Source: a bacterium
GTDB lineage: Bacteria > Hinthialibacterota > Hinthialibacteria > OLB16
Direction of reading: 5' to 3'
NCBI GenBank assembly: GCA_022072055.1
Contig: JAJVIK010000002.1
Coordinates: forward strand, 293,615 to 357,614
DNA length: 64,000 nt
The stretch's first letter is position 1; each line of letters begins with the position of its first letter. Shown here one piece after another: positions 52,037-61,301 of this stretch. The notes under the pieces were generated by a model that did no database searches, was not told where the DNA came from, and worked only from the letters and a program-made list of their open reading frames with translations. The translations under genes and the position numbers were made by a program.

Positions 52037-52759
52037 TCAATGAAGATGCTCAAAGCTCCGCGCCACTTTGTGCTCATGCGCGCCCACCGGTTTGTTCCCA
52101 GGGCGGACCACGAGCGTTGTACGCATTCCCGCTTCGCTCGCGGCGTCGAGCTCCTCAACCATGTCGCTTAAGAACAGAATCGTCTCCGGCGGAGCATTGA
52201 ACGCCTTGGCAATGGCCCGATAGGAGCGCGCCTCACGTTTGGGACCGGTTGTGGTGTCGTGATAGCCCTCGAAGTGCGGGGTCAGATCGCCATGATCCGT
52301 GTGGCCAAACAAGAGCTTCTGCGCCAGCACGCTCCCTGAGGAGAAGATGCGCAGACGGATGCCCCGTTCGCGCCATTCACGGAGAGCCGGATAGACATCG
52401 GGAAACACCTCGGCCTTGAGCTCCCCGCTCCGGTATCCCTCCTCCCAGATCAACCCCTGAAGCGCCTTAAGTCCGGTTGATTTGCGGTCCTGTTCCATCA
52501 GCCAGAGCGCGAAGGGAGCTCCGTTTCCGAAGGGCGGCAACGCCTCCCCGAGTGCAAGCGCCTCACGGTGATGCTCCTCCCGCAGCAGCTCGATGGCATG
52601 GCGGAGGCTTTGGTTCTGAGAAGCGCGCTGACAGGCGGCTTCCAGACGCGACTTGGCGTAGGGGAACAAGACATCATAGACAAAGGTGATCGGGGTGGTG
52701 GTTCCCTCGATGTCGAGGAGCACGCCGAGTGTTCCGTTGGGGAGCGGCACAGATCTCAC
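52037..52759 (-). CDS. mtnC: Acireductone synthase (enolase-phosphatase)
   Basis: This 240-residue HAD-family enzyme (EC 3.1.3.77) of the methionine salvage pathway turns 2,3-diketo-5-methylthiopentyl-1-phosphate into the acireductone used by MtnD. Motifs are [20 protein letters not shown] (nucleophile Asp and the EGTT signature), [20 protein letters not shown], and [17 protein letters not shown] with [14 protein letters not shown]. The start is taken as GTG 52759, in a GTGA overlap with the mtnD stop codon; an ATG 36 bases further upstream lies inside mtnD. Length fits the bacterial family. Confidence 0.95.
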   Translation of the reverse strand: MRSVPLPNGTLGVLLDIEGTTTPITFVYDVLFPYAKSRLEAACQRASQNQSLRHAIELLREEHHREALALGEALPPFGNGAPFALWLMEQDRKSTGLKALQGLIWEEGYRSGELKAEVFPDVYPALREWRERGIRLRIFSSGSVLAQKLLFGHTDHGDLTPHFEGYHDTTTGPKREARSYRAIAKAFNAPPETILFLSDMVEELDAASEAGMRTTLVVRPGNKPVGAHEHKVARSFEHLH

Positions 52760-53316
52760 CTGGAAGCGGCGGGAATGTACATCGGCCCGAAGCACACCGG
52801 CTCGTATCGCGTGTCCACCCCCGACTCGGTGTAATGCGGGGTCCAGCCGGCGGGGTCCTGGAACAACCGTATGGCGCGAATCGTTCTATCCCCGCACAGA
52901 TCAAACCAGTGCAGCGTTCCCATTGGAACCTTGATCATGTCCCCCTTGGCCACTTCGATGCTGAAAACCGGGCCCTCTTTCGGGTGAATGTGGAAGAGAC
53001 CGCGGCCGTGCACGATAAACCGGACCTCGTCCTCGGTGTGCCAGTGCTCGGCGCTGAACTTGGCCAACATGGCGTCGAGACCGGGTGTGTCCGGCTTCAC
53101 ATTGATCACATCGGCGGTGACATACCCCCCCTCCGCCATGAGCTCCCGGATAGGGGCGTCGTAGGCCGCGAGGATCTCCTCATTCGTTGCGTCCTCGCGC
53201 AGGTTGTCCGAACCTTCAAATCGTCGATACCAGATTCCGAAACGGGTCAGAAACCCTCGAATCTCCTCAGCCTCATCGAGAACACGGTTCTCATCACGGA
53301 TGTTGACCGTGGCCAT
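52756..53316 (-). CDS. mtnD: Acireductone dioxygenase
   Basis: This 186-residue cupin enzyme oxidises acireductone to 4-methylthio-2-oxobutanoate and formate, or with nickel to methylthiopropionate and CO. The metal-binding motif is present: [20 protein letters not shown] and [20 protein letters not shown]. The N-terminus [20 protein letters not shown] is chosen over the longer frame because of GGAGGG 8 bases before the ATG. It precedes mtnC in the same operon with an overlap. The other salvage genes (mtnA, mtnB, mtnN) are not in the window. Confidence 0.95.
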   Translation of the reverse strand: MATVNIRDENRVLDEAEEIRGFLTRFGIWYRRFEGSDNLREDATNEEILAAYDAPIRELMAEGGYVTADVINVKPDTPGLDAMLAKFSAEHWHTEDEVRFIVHGRGLFHIHPKEGPVFSIEVAKGDMIKVPMGTLHWFDLCGDRTIRAIRLFQDPAGWTPHYTESGVDTRYEPVCFGPMYIPAASR

Positions 53317-53377
53317 ACCTGCCCTCCCTGCGCGTGGTTGCCGTGCGGCGCGCGACCCATGCCGCCGGCCCGCCCCT

Positions 53378-53983
53378 TCACACTCGGAGGCTATCACGCC
53401 GGATCGGGCACAGGGAAGGCAGGGGAGCATGGGCGCGCCCATGGAGCCGACCCTGGAGGACGATCAGACACAGCCCCGCGGCAAGGAGGCCCAAGGTCAT
53501 CGGTTCCGGAACCGCCTGATCTCCGGAGACCACATCCCCGGCGGTAAAGAACTGGACTGACCAATCCACTCGCGCATCCCGGCCATCGACAAACAGCTCG
53601 AAAAAGGCTGGAATGAAATCCAGGGTAACCAACGAGCCCAGACTTACGGGGCTGGGCGTGAATCCGCCCTCTCCTCCGGATAGGACAACCTCCTTCATGA
53701 GGGTCCCAAGCGCGTCATAGACCATCAAGGTGATCCCCGCCCACGTGCTGAAGTAGTTGCGGTTCGCTTCAGTCACATAGGTCCCGCCCTGAGGAGTAAC
53801 CCATGCCTCCAGCGCAAGGAGAGCGTTTCCGTCCCAGTCGGTGACCAAGGAGTGGTTCTCGCTCCAGGGAAGGCTGTGGAACTCATCGGCGGGTGTGAGA
53901 TAAGACCCGTCGAACGTGACTGGGGTCGAGGCGCAGGGAAGCGCCGTCAAAAGGGCGAAAAGGAGTAGCGAGAGACAACGCAT
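53378..53983 (-). CDS. PEP-CTERM exported protein
   Basis: This 201-residue protein has a signal peptide ([18 protein letters not shown]), a beta-rich middle with [15 protein letters not shown], and the sorting signal [20 protein letters not shown] at about residues 158-178, with a basic end (GRLHGR). PEP-CTERM proteins are processed by an exosortase and often belong to the extracellular matrix. Unusually, 18 residues ([18 protein letters not shown]) follow the basic end, where most PEP-CTERM proteins stop. AAAGGAGG lies before the ATG. It is 61 bases upstream of mtnD. No exosortase gene is in the window. Confidence 0.85.
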   Translation of the reverse strand: MRCLSLLLFALLTALPCASTPVTFDGSYLTPADEFHSLPWSENHSLVTDWDGNALLALEAWVTPQGGTYVTEANRNYFSTWAGITLMVYDALGTLMKEVVLSGGEGGFTPSPVSLGSLVTLDFIPAFFELFVDGRDARVDWSVQFFTAGDVVSGDQAVPEPMTLGLLAAGLCLIVLQGRLHGRAHAPLPSLCPIRRDSLRV

Positions 53984-54191
53984 GGCGAAGTCCTCCTTTC
54001 AGGTAAACCCTCCCATCCCTCGCAAGAACAGGACCAGAAAGCGACTTATTGCAGAACCGTGGTAGATCAGAGGAAACCGTGAGATCTTGCGGGACCGCTC
54101 AGCTCAGGATGTACTATTCCATTACGTATGGGTTATTCAGTATGACACAGACATCCGTCTCAATGCAGGAATCCGACGGGTCCCATTCTCT
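53984..54191. other. Gap without recognised gene
   Basis: This stretch between the sulfatase-like gene's stop and the PEP-CTERM gene's start is AT-richer than the neighbours. It contains the PEP-CTERM ribosome-binding site. The open frames here are short and not protein-like. Confidence 0.4.
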
Positions 54192-56765
54192 TCAGCGCAT
54201 GTAACCCAGCCGTTCAAGCTCCTCAACATCCTCGGAGTCGAGGTCGGCGCGCTCGGCGTCGCCCTCCCGCTCGCGGACTCCGCGCATGAGCGCCAGGGCC
54301 TTATCGGCGCGGGCAAACTCCTCGGTGGCTTGGCGCGCCGGTTCGGCCACCAAGTTCCGGGTTTCGCCCGGGTCGGTCGTCAGGTCGTAGACCTCACGAC
54401 CGTCGTGCCTCTGAGCGGGAGCCATGGCATCGGCCTTACGGGTTGCGATGTACTTGGCGTTTTTCAGATAGACCGCTGAGAAGATAAACGGTTCACGGTG
54501 GAGCTCGCAAAAGATCCGTCGTGGCTCGCTTTTCGTTTCCCCGCGAACCAAGGGCAAGAGGGACCTGCCTTGCCAATCCTCCGGTGGTTTCCAGCCGAGG
54601 ACCTCGAAGAGTGTGGGGGCCACATCCAGCAGCGATACCCGCTCCTCGGACAGGGTTCCCGCGTGACGCCTGTCCGGGAAACGGATCAGAATCGGGACAT
54701 GCGTGAGCTCTTGATACACATTCCAGGAATGCGCCCAAGAGCCATGTTCGTAAAAGGACTCCCCATGATCCGAAAGCAGGATTACCACGGTGTTCTCGAG
54801 CAGGGGCGAGTTCGCGAGGTCCGAAAAGAATTCCTCCAGCAGGTGATCCACATACGAGACTCCGCCATCATAGAGCGCGCGCCAATACGCGGCGTACCGG
54901 CCATCGAGGGTCGGCTTGCCCTCCTCAATGGCGCGATTCTCGGTTTGAAGGACTACCGCTTCCGGCACAATCAGGTCCTTATCGGTTGGCGGAGCGATTC
55001 CCTCCTCCAGGAACCGGCTCCGGTAAGGCTCGGGCGAGGCATACGGGGCATGGACATCATAAGTGTGTAGGAAAAGGAAACACGGGGCGCCTTGGTCCCG
55101 TCGATGAAGCCATTCCTTCGCTCGCGGAAGGATGCCGGCGAAACGTCCGCCCTGCTGGTCGTAGAAACCAAACCCCTGATGAAAACCATAGCTCGCGTCA
55201 ATGAAACCCCCGTCCACAAAGGCCGCGGTGTCATACCCTTCTCGCGCAAAGTGTTCCGCGAGCAGCGTGCTTTCCGAGGAAATCCTCACACTGTCCGCGA
55301 TCACCCCATGACGCGAAAGGTATTGCGACAGGAATAGGCTCGCATGGGAGGGCAGGGTCCAGGTGCAGGGGGCCTCGGCGTGGGAAAAGCGAATCCCCTC
55401 CTCCCCGAAAAAACGCTCCATCCAGGGGCTGGTCTTTCGTCGATACCCCAGGACGGAAAGCGCGTCCGCGCGAAGGGTGTCAATCGAGATCAGAAGGACG
55501 TTCGGTCGCCCCTTCTGGAATGAGGCGCTCGGCGCAACACCGCTCGGTGGAACCAAGCGCGGCTCGGCGACAGAAACCGCGACCGTTCCTCCGCGCGGGT
55601 CTTTGGACTCGGTCTCGACATGGATACGGACCCTTCCAGAAAGCCTAAGCCCTAGAGGAACCCTCACTCCTTTCACCCAATAAGGTTCCGCTTCGGGACC
55701 CTCCATGGACACGGTCTCTCGCCAAAGAAGCCGTTTTTCCGCGCCGCCTGGCTCGACATAAACCGCCACCAGGGCCGCTGCTGCTGTCTTCCCCTCACGG
55801 GATTCAACGCATGGGTAGAATTCCAGTTCATGCCCACGAAGGGCCTCGACCTCCACGGTCCACCGCGAGGGCGTTGGGAGAAAGAGCGCGGTCCGCACCA
55901 CCCCGTTCCGCTCGACCGGACGCACCCAACGTTCGTCCTCATCATAGACCGCCCAAGGTGACCGGACACTTGGCCGGAGACTGCAAGGTTTCGCGATCTC
56001 CGAGAAAAGCTCGGCTTCCGGGTGTGCGGGACGGAATCGGATATAAGGCGCCTCGGAGCCTTCGGGAACACGCGCAACGACCGTGGTTGGCTCCTGGAGC
56101 CGCACTTGGCGCAATGCAATTCCATGTCCCGATGCTCGAAGGCAGCTCAACGTAAGGGTCTGCGTGCCTGCCGGGATATCCGGCGCGATTAGACGATGGG
56201 AGGTCCAAGCACTGCCATGGGCCTCGATCGTGGCGCTCCACATGTCTCCCAATGAAACTCGGAGTTGGGCCACGGCATCCCCGCTCCTGCGTGCCTCGAA
56301 CACAAGGACCCCGGTTCCACCCGAGATCGAGACCGGAAAAGCCAGCGGTGTGGTTGGGTCCGCCGGGACAGTCAGGTTGGGAATTCGGAGAATCTCGCGG
56401 CCTTCGCGTAGGACATATCCGGGACCGGGATTCGCTTGCGGGGAATTGAGGGGACCTTGTTTCAGTTCACTTGTTCCGGAACGGACTTCCCATCCCGGCG
56501 CGTCCCGATCGGCCTCAAGCGAACCGCTCCACGCCAGCTCCACAATCCCATTGGATATTCCGCGCGGCCTCCATGCGGGTCGAAGGGTTGTTCGATAGTC
56601 CCACAGCGGGGTGCTGAGCTCGATCCGCTCCGAGGATACGGTGAGAAGGCGAACGATCCTCCCGTTCGCCGCGGGGTGGAAAAGGCGATCAACAAGCCCA
56701 ACCCAGTCCGCGATGATCAGCAGGGCCAACAGAATCAGCGCGAGAACGACCAGGAAACGCTTCAT
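54192..56765 (-). CDS. Membrane-anchored sulfatase-superfamily hydrolase without CxPxR motif
   Basis: This 857-residue protein starts MKRFLVVLALILLALLIIAD, a signal anchor. Residues about 35-410 are a beta-rich exported domain of unknown family. The alkaline phosphatase/sulfatase domain begins NVLLISIDTLRADALSVLG (Asp429 binds metal). It continues EAPCTWTLPSHASLFLSQYL, where Cys467 stands in the formylglycine place but the expected Pro/Arg pattern (CxPxR) is CTWTLPSH instead. LHTYDVHAPY, VILLSDHGESFYEHG and LLDVAPTLFEVLGW complete the fold. The TxPSHxS pattern is common in a sulfatase subgroup whose activity is uncertain, so it may be a phosphodiesterase or a sulfatase. A Glu/Asp-rich tail ends it. 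Confidence 0.85.
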   Translation of the reverse strand: MKRFLVVLALILLALLIIADWVGLVDRLFHPAANGRIVRLLTVSSERIELSTPLWDYRTTLRPAWRPRGISNGIVELAWSGSLEADRDAPGWEVRSGTSELKQGPLNSPQANPGPGYVLREGREILRIPNLTVPADPTTPLAFPVSISGGTGVLVFEARRSGDAVAQLRVSLGDMWSATIEAHGSAWTSHRLIAPDIPAGTQTLTLSCLRASGHGIALRQVRLQEPTTVVARVPEGSEAPYIRFRPAHPEAELFSEIAKPCSLRPSVRSPWAVYDEDERWVRPVERNGVVRTALFLPTPSRWTVEVEALRGHELEFYPCVESREGKTAAAALVAVYVEPGGAEKRLLWRETVSMEGPEAEPYWVKGVRVPLGLRLSGRVRIHVETESKDPRGGTVAVSVAEPRLVPPSGVAPSASFQKGRPNVLLISIDTLRADALSVLGYRRKTSPWMERFFGEEGIRFSHAEAPCTWTLPSHASLFLSQYLSRHGVIADSVRISSESTLLAEHFAREGYDTAAFVDGGFIDASYGFHQGFGFYDQQGGRFAGILPRAKEWLHRRDQGAPCFLFLHTYDVHAPYASPEPYRSRFLEEGIAPPTDKDLIVPEAVVLQTENRAIEEGKPTLDGRYAAYWRALYDGGVSYVDHLLEEFFSDLANSPLLENTVVILLSDHGESFYEHGSWAHSWNVYQELTHVPILIRFPDRRHAGTLSEERVSLLDVAPTLFEVLGWKPPEDWQGRSLLPLVRGETKSEPRRIFCELHREPFIFSAVYLKNAKYIATRKADAMAPAQRHDGREVYDLTTDPGETRNLVAEPARQATEEFARADKALALMRGVREREGDAERADLDSEDVEELERLGYMR

Positions 56766-56792
56766 GCGGGAATTAAGGAGGATTTGATTGCG

Positions 56793-57176
56793 CTAGTCGA
56801 GGGAGAGGATCCCCTCGCGGAAATCGAGCGTGAGGCGATGCCCGCGTAGAAAATCCAGGCCCAGGAGGCCATCAATCTCGATGAATTCCGAGCTTTTGTT
56901 GGCGATAACCTTGAAGTTCTCCCGCTGCGTTCCCAGCGTCTCAAGTGAATTCACCGTGACCTTGAAGGCGGAAAGGACTCCCGCGGCGGTCGTCATCGTG
57001 ACCTCCTCGACGCTTTCACCAAATGGCGCCCCAATCTTCTTGAGGACTTCATAATTGATGACGGATGAAGTTGCCCCTGTGTCCAATACCATACTGAGAA
57101 CCTGCCGTTCCTTCGGTCCGGTCACCAAGGCGGGAACAATGATCAGTCTCCGAGAAATATCAAAGTAGCGCCTCAT
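56793..57176 (-). CDS. Retropepsin-like aspartyl protease family protein
   Basis: This 127-residue protein has one retropepsin fold: the active-site signature LDTGATSSVIN (Asp32), a flap (EEVTMTTAAGVLSAFKV) and GLLGLDFLRG near the end. It would act as a homodimer, like viral proteases. No signal peptide is visible. The start ATG overlaps the stop of the small gene upstream (ATGA). This two-gene arrangement of a small protein and an aspartyl protease recurs in many bacteria; the role is unknown. Confidence 0.85.
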   Translation of the reverse strand: MRRYFDISRRLIIVPALVTGPKERQVLSMVLDTGATSSVINYEVLKKIGAPFGESVEEVTMTTAAGVLSAFKVTVNSLETLGTQRENFKVIANKSSEFIEIDGLLGLDFLRGHRLTLDFREGILSLD

Positions 57177-57403
57177 AGGATGTACTCCATGTTCGGATCG
57201 AGCAATTCACCCATAAACAAGACAGCGGAGAACTCCGGCTGCAGTTCCATCGCTTTCTTGCGAAGTTCTTCTCGGTCCCTGCTATGGAACAGCACCTTTC
57301 CTCCGATCACGTCCAGGGCTTCCGTTGTCTGCGGGTCCTCGATCAACACCCATTCCGAATCGTACCTCCGCTTGATCTCCTCCATGCTCATCATTTCGCC
57401 CAT
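57173..57403 (-). CDS. Small protein coupled to the retropepsin-like gene
   Basis: The 76-residue protein starts MGEMMSMEEIKRRYDSEWVL with GGAGG upstream (57403). The sequence (LIEDPQTTEALDVIGGKVLF, HSRDREELRKKAMEL) matches a conserved small family found directly ahead of aspartyl protease genes: MxIEEIKxRYxxEWVLxExP and KVLFHSxDRDEVYRKA. The ATGA overlap indicates co-translation. It may be a partner or substrate of the protease. No enzymatic motif. Confidence 0.8.
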   Translation of the reverse strand: MGEMMSMEEIKRRYDSEWVLIEDPQTTEALDVIGGKVLFHSRDREELRKKAMELQPEFSAVLFMGELLDPNMEYIL

Positions 57404-57533
57404 GGTTCTCCTCCTAACCGTTGCGCGAGGGAAGTCCCACGCACACACCACTATAACCCACAAGGAGAGCCCCCGCCAATCGTGGGATGCCGCCGGCAAT
57501 GGACAGCATCCCCGTTCCCACCCAGATCCGGCA

Positions 57534-59453
57534 TCACTCAAACCGGACCTCGAGCGTTTCGCCCGCCACCAGCTCAACCCCCTCTCGAAGGGGAATCTCC
57601 TGCACGTTCTGATAGGTCTGCTTGTCGCTGATGACAATGCTGAAATCGTAGGCTCCCGGGTCCAGTCGGCGGAGGTACTCCTTCCCCGGTTCCACCTCGG
57701 TCCAGGGGTGTCCTCCACCAATTACGGCCCAGGTGTTCCCGCGCTTCGCCACCATCGCGACACCGTATTTGTGGTCCTTCAGCAGGAGTCCTCGGTCCAG
57801 TTTGGGGCCGATCGCTCTCGCCCAGTAATCCTCGCTGATGGAGATTGTGGCGACCGCCGCGTTCAGGATCCTGTGTTGAGAGATTAAATTGGTGTTCTTT
57901 CCGGACCCGTCGAAGGTCAGCGACACCTCATAGGTCTTGGAATGATCCTGCTTTTCAAGTTCGTACAACCAGGTCTCGCCTTCGACTTGAGGCTCGATCT
58001 TGTCTGGAGGTCCGCAGAGGTTCCGGACCTCATCCTTTGTCATCCCTTTACCATCCCCAATCCGATGACTGATTCTCCACGTCAGATCGGAATGCGTTTC
58101 GTAACTCAGTCCTAATAGGGCGGCCCTCACCTGATCTCCCCCATGTCCAAGCGGTTCAATCTCTCCGTTCTTCCAGATCAACCAGGTGGATGAGCCTCCA
58201 GTTACACCGAATGACTGACTTAGAGAGTTCTTGTATCCCTTGCCCGGCTCATGGAGCTGAACCCACTTGATGCCCTTGGCTCGGATGTAGTCCCGCACGG
58301 GTCCCGCCTCGAGGTCAAGGGCGACTCCGACCATCACAAAGTCCTCCCGATCCCCGAATTCCGCATAGGTCTCCTTCCACCAGTCCTCGTAATCAAACCC
58401 GGAATCGGTGCTCCAGAATCCCACCAGGATGGCTTTCCCCCGGTGCTCTCCGAGAGACCATGGCTTGCCGTCCAGCGTCATGGTCACGGTGGAGAACGCG
58501 CACTCTTCATTGATCGAATCCGATTGGACCTGCCTGCCTCCGGGATCATCCAGCGAGGCATAAGCTAGGCCCCATTTGCTTTGAGTGGGATCCTGGAGCT
58601 TGGTCGCAAAGGCTTCCGGATCATAGAATTCGGAGGGCTGCTCCGCTGAGTAGGAAAAGAAGAAGTCAACACATTCCCCGTCCTTCGGCTCCCAACCCCG
58701 CATCTGGATCGGCAGTCGGCTTCCACGCAGCGCCCACACTCGAAGCCAATCGGGGCTACCCGGCTGTTCCACGTCAAAAACCACCAGATCTTCCGAAATC
58801 ACGGCGTCCGCGTTGACCTTGGGGGTTGACTCCACCCAGTCTCCGCTAAACGCTCTCATCAGGGTTTCCAGGGAAAAGCCCCCCTTCGCCGCCATGAATC
58901 GGAGGATTTGAACGGCTTGCACTTCCGGCTTGGTTTCCCGCCGGTTCTCGAGGTCGAAGACACGTGTCACTTCCTCACCGGTCGCGAACAGAACCTGTGA
59001 CCCGGTCCGCAATCTCTTGCGCCCATCCGAGTTGACCCACAGCTCATATTGAATGGTTGGGGCGAACGTATCCTCACGGGCGTAAATGACCACGCTGTAG
59101 GACTTCACCGAGCGAAACCGCTCCTCGATGTCAGCCCAGGTCGGAACGCCCTTGCCCACGAACGTGGACTCGACGATGACGAACAGCAGGAACACAACCG
59201 CCCCCAGCAAGGCCAACTTCCCCGCGTTAAGGAATGACGGCCACGGCCAACTCGGCATGGACCGGGCTTCCTTCGCGCGGAGCCTGCTGACGTAAGGGTG
59301 ATGTTCGAGGTCCTTCCGAAAGCTCGAAAGCATGGCCGTCATTCTCCGATCCAACCCTTCGGGTATATCGTTCGAGAAGGTTTCCCGCAACACGCGCGTA
59401 ACCTCGTCCGAGGAGTCCTCCGGATGATCCGCAGATTCCAGGTGCTCGTTCAT
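57534..59453 (-). CDS. Composite anti-sigma-like membrane protein with thioredoxin-like and BamE-like domains
   Basis: This 639-residue protein is encoded 36 bases after an ECF sigma factor gene. Residues 1-75 are cytoplasmic and lack a zinc-binding HxxxCxxC. A transmembrane helix lies at about 79-100 (KLALLGAVVFLLFVIVESTF). Residues 104-290 resemble an RseB/LolA-type lipoprotein-binding fold (DIEERFRSVKSYSVVIYARE, YELWVNSDGRKRLRTGS). Residues 320-450 follow the thioredoxin/AhpC fold (GKPWSLGEHRGKAILVGFW), but STDS replaces the redox CxxC. Residues 466-530 look like a BamE/SmpA domain (KGMTKDEVRNLCGPPDKIEP, ETWLYELEKQ, LTFDGSGK). The rest is beta-rich. It probably keeps the sigma factor inactive at the membrane and senses envelope state; the domain calls were made by eye. 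Confidence 0.7.
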   Translation of the reverse strand: MNEHLESADHPEDSSDEVTRVLRETFSNDIPEGLDRRMTAMLSSFRKDLEHHPYVSRLRAKEARSMPSWPWPSFLNAGKLALLGAVVFLLFVIVESTFVGKGVPTWADIEERFRSVKSYSVVIYAREDTFAPTIQYELWVNSDGRKRLRTGSQVLFATGEEVTRVFDLENRRETKPEVQAVQILRFMAAKGGFSLETLMRAFSGDWVESTPKVNADAVISEDLVVFDVEQPGSPDWLRVWALRGSRLPIQMRGWEPKDGECVDFFFSYSAEQPSEFYDPEAFATKLQDPTQSKWGLAYASLDDPGGRQVQSDSINEECAFSTVTMTLDGKPWSLGEHRGKAILVGFWSTDSGFDYEDWWKETYAEFGDREDFVMVGVALDLEAGPVRDYIRAKGIKWVQLHEPGKGYKNSLSQSFGVTGGSSTWLIWKNGEIEPLGHGGDQVRAALLGLSYETHSDLTWRISHRIGDGKGMTKDEVRNLCGPPDKIEPQVEGETWLYELEKQDHSKTYEVSLTFDGSGKNTNLISQHRILNAAVATISISEDYWARAIGPKLDRGLLLKDHKYGVAMVAKRGNTWAVIGGGHPWTEVEPGKEYLRRLDPGAYDFSIVISDKQTYQNVQEIPLREGVELVAGETLEVRFE

Positions 59454-59489
59454 GGTTCCACCTCGTTTCCTTGAAGGGTTCTGCCGCGA

Positions 59490-60020
59490 TCACAAAAGAC
59501 TCGCGAGCGCCTCCGCGAGGACCGCCTTGCCCTTCGAGACATGCGACCGAGCTGTCTCTTCGCGACAGCCGATGACCCTTGCAATGGCCTGAAAGGACTC
59601 CCCCTCGACCAACCGGAGAAAGACCGCCTGCGCCTGCTTGGGAGGCAAGCTGGCGACCGCCGCCAGAATCTCGCGCTCCCTTTCCCGTTCGATGGCATGC
59701 GCGTCGGGCCAGCCTTGCGTTGAGGGCAGATCATGTGTGTGTTCCAGGGCAACCTCACGCTCGGACCGGCGGCTCCTCTTGCGCAAGGTGTCATAAGAGG
59801 AGTTTATGCATATCCCCAGAATGTAAGCTTGAGGATTGGGGTGGAGATGGATCTTCTTGAGGTTCTTCCAGATGGATGACAGCGCATCCTGAAGAGTGTC
59901 CGCGGCGTCATCGGGGTCACGAACGATTCGGGCAATGGTCCGTTTCATCCGCTCTTCGACTGGAGCAATCAGCTCCCGGTATATCAACTGGGATGGGTCC
60001 AATGAATCTCTCCCTGTCAC
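59490..60020 (-). CDS. ECF-type RNA polymerase sigma factor
   Basis: This 176-residue sigma factor has region 2 (TIARIVRDPDDAADTLQDAL, SSIWKNLKKIHLHPNPQAYI) and region 4 (AVASLPPKQAQAVFLRLVEG, ESFQAIARVIGCREETARSH). The start is a GTG at 60020. Regions 1.1 and 3 are absent, as in ECF factors. The next gene looks like its membrane-bound anti-sigma, so it probably responds to an envelope signal. The leader upstream holds an inverted repeat. Confidence 0.93.
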   Translation of the reverse strand: MTGRDSLDPSQLIYRELIAPVEERMKRTIARIVRDPDDAADTLQDALSSIWKNLKKIHLHPNPQAYILGICINSSYDTLRKRSRRSEREVALEHTHDLPSTQGWPDAHAIEREREREILAAVASLPPKQAQAVFLRLVEGESFQAIARVIGCREETARSHVSKGKAVLAEALASLL

Positions 60021-60052
60021 TCGGGGCCTGATAAGGCAGCCAAGCGGCCGGC

Positions 60053-60090
60053 TCTTCCGGCGTTCCTTTACTTGGTAGACGTCCGGAAGA
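60053..60090. promoter_or_regulatory. Inverted repeat in the ECF sigma gene leader
   Basis: TCTTCCGG and CCGGAAGA are perfect 8-base arms 22 bases apart, 33-70 bases upstream of the sigma start codon. It could be an operator or an mRNA structure; no clear ECF promoter pair was recognised. Confidence 0.4.
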
Positions 60091-60137
60091 CGGAAATTGT
60101 GTAAATGAGATATGCTTGTGGGAACCAGTGGCTGTTC

Positions 60138-61301
60138 TCAGATCGCCACGCGCCGACGGATCAGTCCCCCAAGGCTTGTGAAGACCTCATAGGGAATGGT
60201 TCCCGCCCAGCGCGCGAGCTCCTCAACCGAAATCCTTTCGTCCCCATCCGCGCCGAGCAGGGTGACCGTGTCGCCCATCCTTGCACCCTCGACATCGGAG
60301 AGATCGACACTGATCAGATTCATGGAGATCCTGCCAAGGATTCCACAGCGCTGGCCCCGGACCAACACACAGCCATACTCGGCCAATCGCCGGAAGAAGC
60401 CATCGGCGTAGCCCACGGCCGCCACTCCGACCCGGGTCGGTTGACGGACCCGGTAGTCTCTGCCGTATCCGACCGTCGCCCCCTTGTCGAGCGCTCGGAT
60501 CTGGACCAGCCCGCTTCGGACAGCCATCGCGGGACGAAGCCCAAGGCCGGTCCCGGCCTGTCCGCGAGGATCCGCGCCATACAGCGCGAGACCGCAGCGC
60601 ACCAGGTCGAAACGGCTTTCGGGATGAAACAAGAGCGCCCCGCTGTTGCCGATATGCTTGACCAAGGGGCGTCCGAACAGGCTCTCCACCTCTTTGGCAA
60701 GCAGACGGAATCGGTTGACCTCGCGAGTGGTCGTGTAGTCGTTCCTGTCCACGGAAACGGCGGATGGGTCAGGCGACTCCTCCGAGGCGGGAAGGTGGCT
60801 CATGAGCCCCACCCAATTGAAGATGGGCGACTTGGCGATCTCTTCCGCCTCACGCATGAAATCCGGATAGGAAAACCCCAAGCGCCCCATCCCTCGATCC
60901 ACCTTGAGGTGAACGGAGAGCTTCAGCCCCCGCTCGGAGAGCCAGGACTGCCAGCCGCGACGGTCCTCTTCCGAGGCAAGGGCCTGCTCGATGCCGTTGG
61001 TGGCGACAGCTTCATACTCCTCGGGCAGGGAAGGGACCATCTTCAGAATGCGGATATCCGGCCCGAGATGCTCCCGCAAGAAGACCGCCTCCTCGGTGCT
61101 CGCCACGCAAAACACTCGACACCCGGCCTCATGAAACGCTCTCGAGGAGAGGAGGAGGCCATGGCCATACGCATCCGACTTCACAATCGCCGCCACCTCG
61201 GTGGCGCCCCCCGCGAGCTCGGTAAGATGGCGGAAATTGTGCGCGAGGTCCTCCGCGTTGATTTCGACTCGCGCCAACGAATCAGGGATGAGCGTGGACA
61301 T
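60138..61301 (-). CDS. alr: Alanine racemase
   Basis: This 387-residue PLP enzyme makes D-alanine for peptidoglycan. The PLP lysine is Lys41 in AIVKSDAYGHG. Other landmarks are SVHLKVDRGMGRLGF, KHIGNSGALL, DLVRCGLALYG, VGYGRDYRVRQPTRV with the catalytic Tyr, and ISMNLISVDLS. Length is normal. The ATG at 61301 overlaps the stop codon of cca (TGATG). Confidence 0.96.
   Translation of the reverse strand: MSTLIPDSLARVEINAEDLAHNFRHLTELAGGATEVAAIVKSDAYGHGLLLSSRAFHEAGCRVFCVASTEEAVFLREHLGPDIRILKMVPSLPEEYEAVATNGIEQALASEEDRRGWQSWLSERGLKLSVHLKVDRGMGRLGFSYPDFMREAEEIAKSPIFNWVGLMSHLPASEESPDPSAVSVDRNDYTTTREVNRFRLLAKEVESLFGRPLVKHIGNSGALLFHPESRFDLVRCGLALYGADPRGQAGTGLGLRPAMAVRSGLVQIRALDKGATVGYGRDYRVRQPTRVGVAAVGYADGFFRRLAEYGCVLVRGQRCGILGRISMNLISVDLSDVEGARMGDTVTLLGADGDERISVEELARWAGTIPYEVFTSLGGLIRRRVAI

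Noticed and set aside
54087-54479. Plus-strand 130-codon frame
   Set aside because: It mostly overlaps the sulfatase-like gene in antisense and shows no domain, signal peptide or ribosome-binding site.
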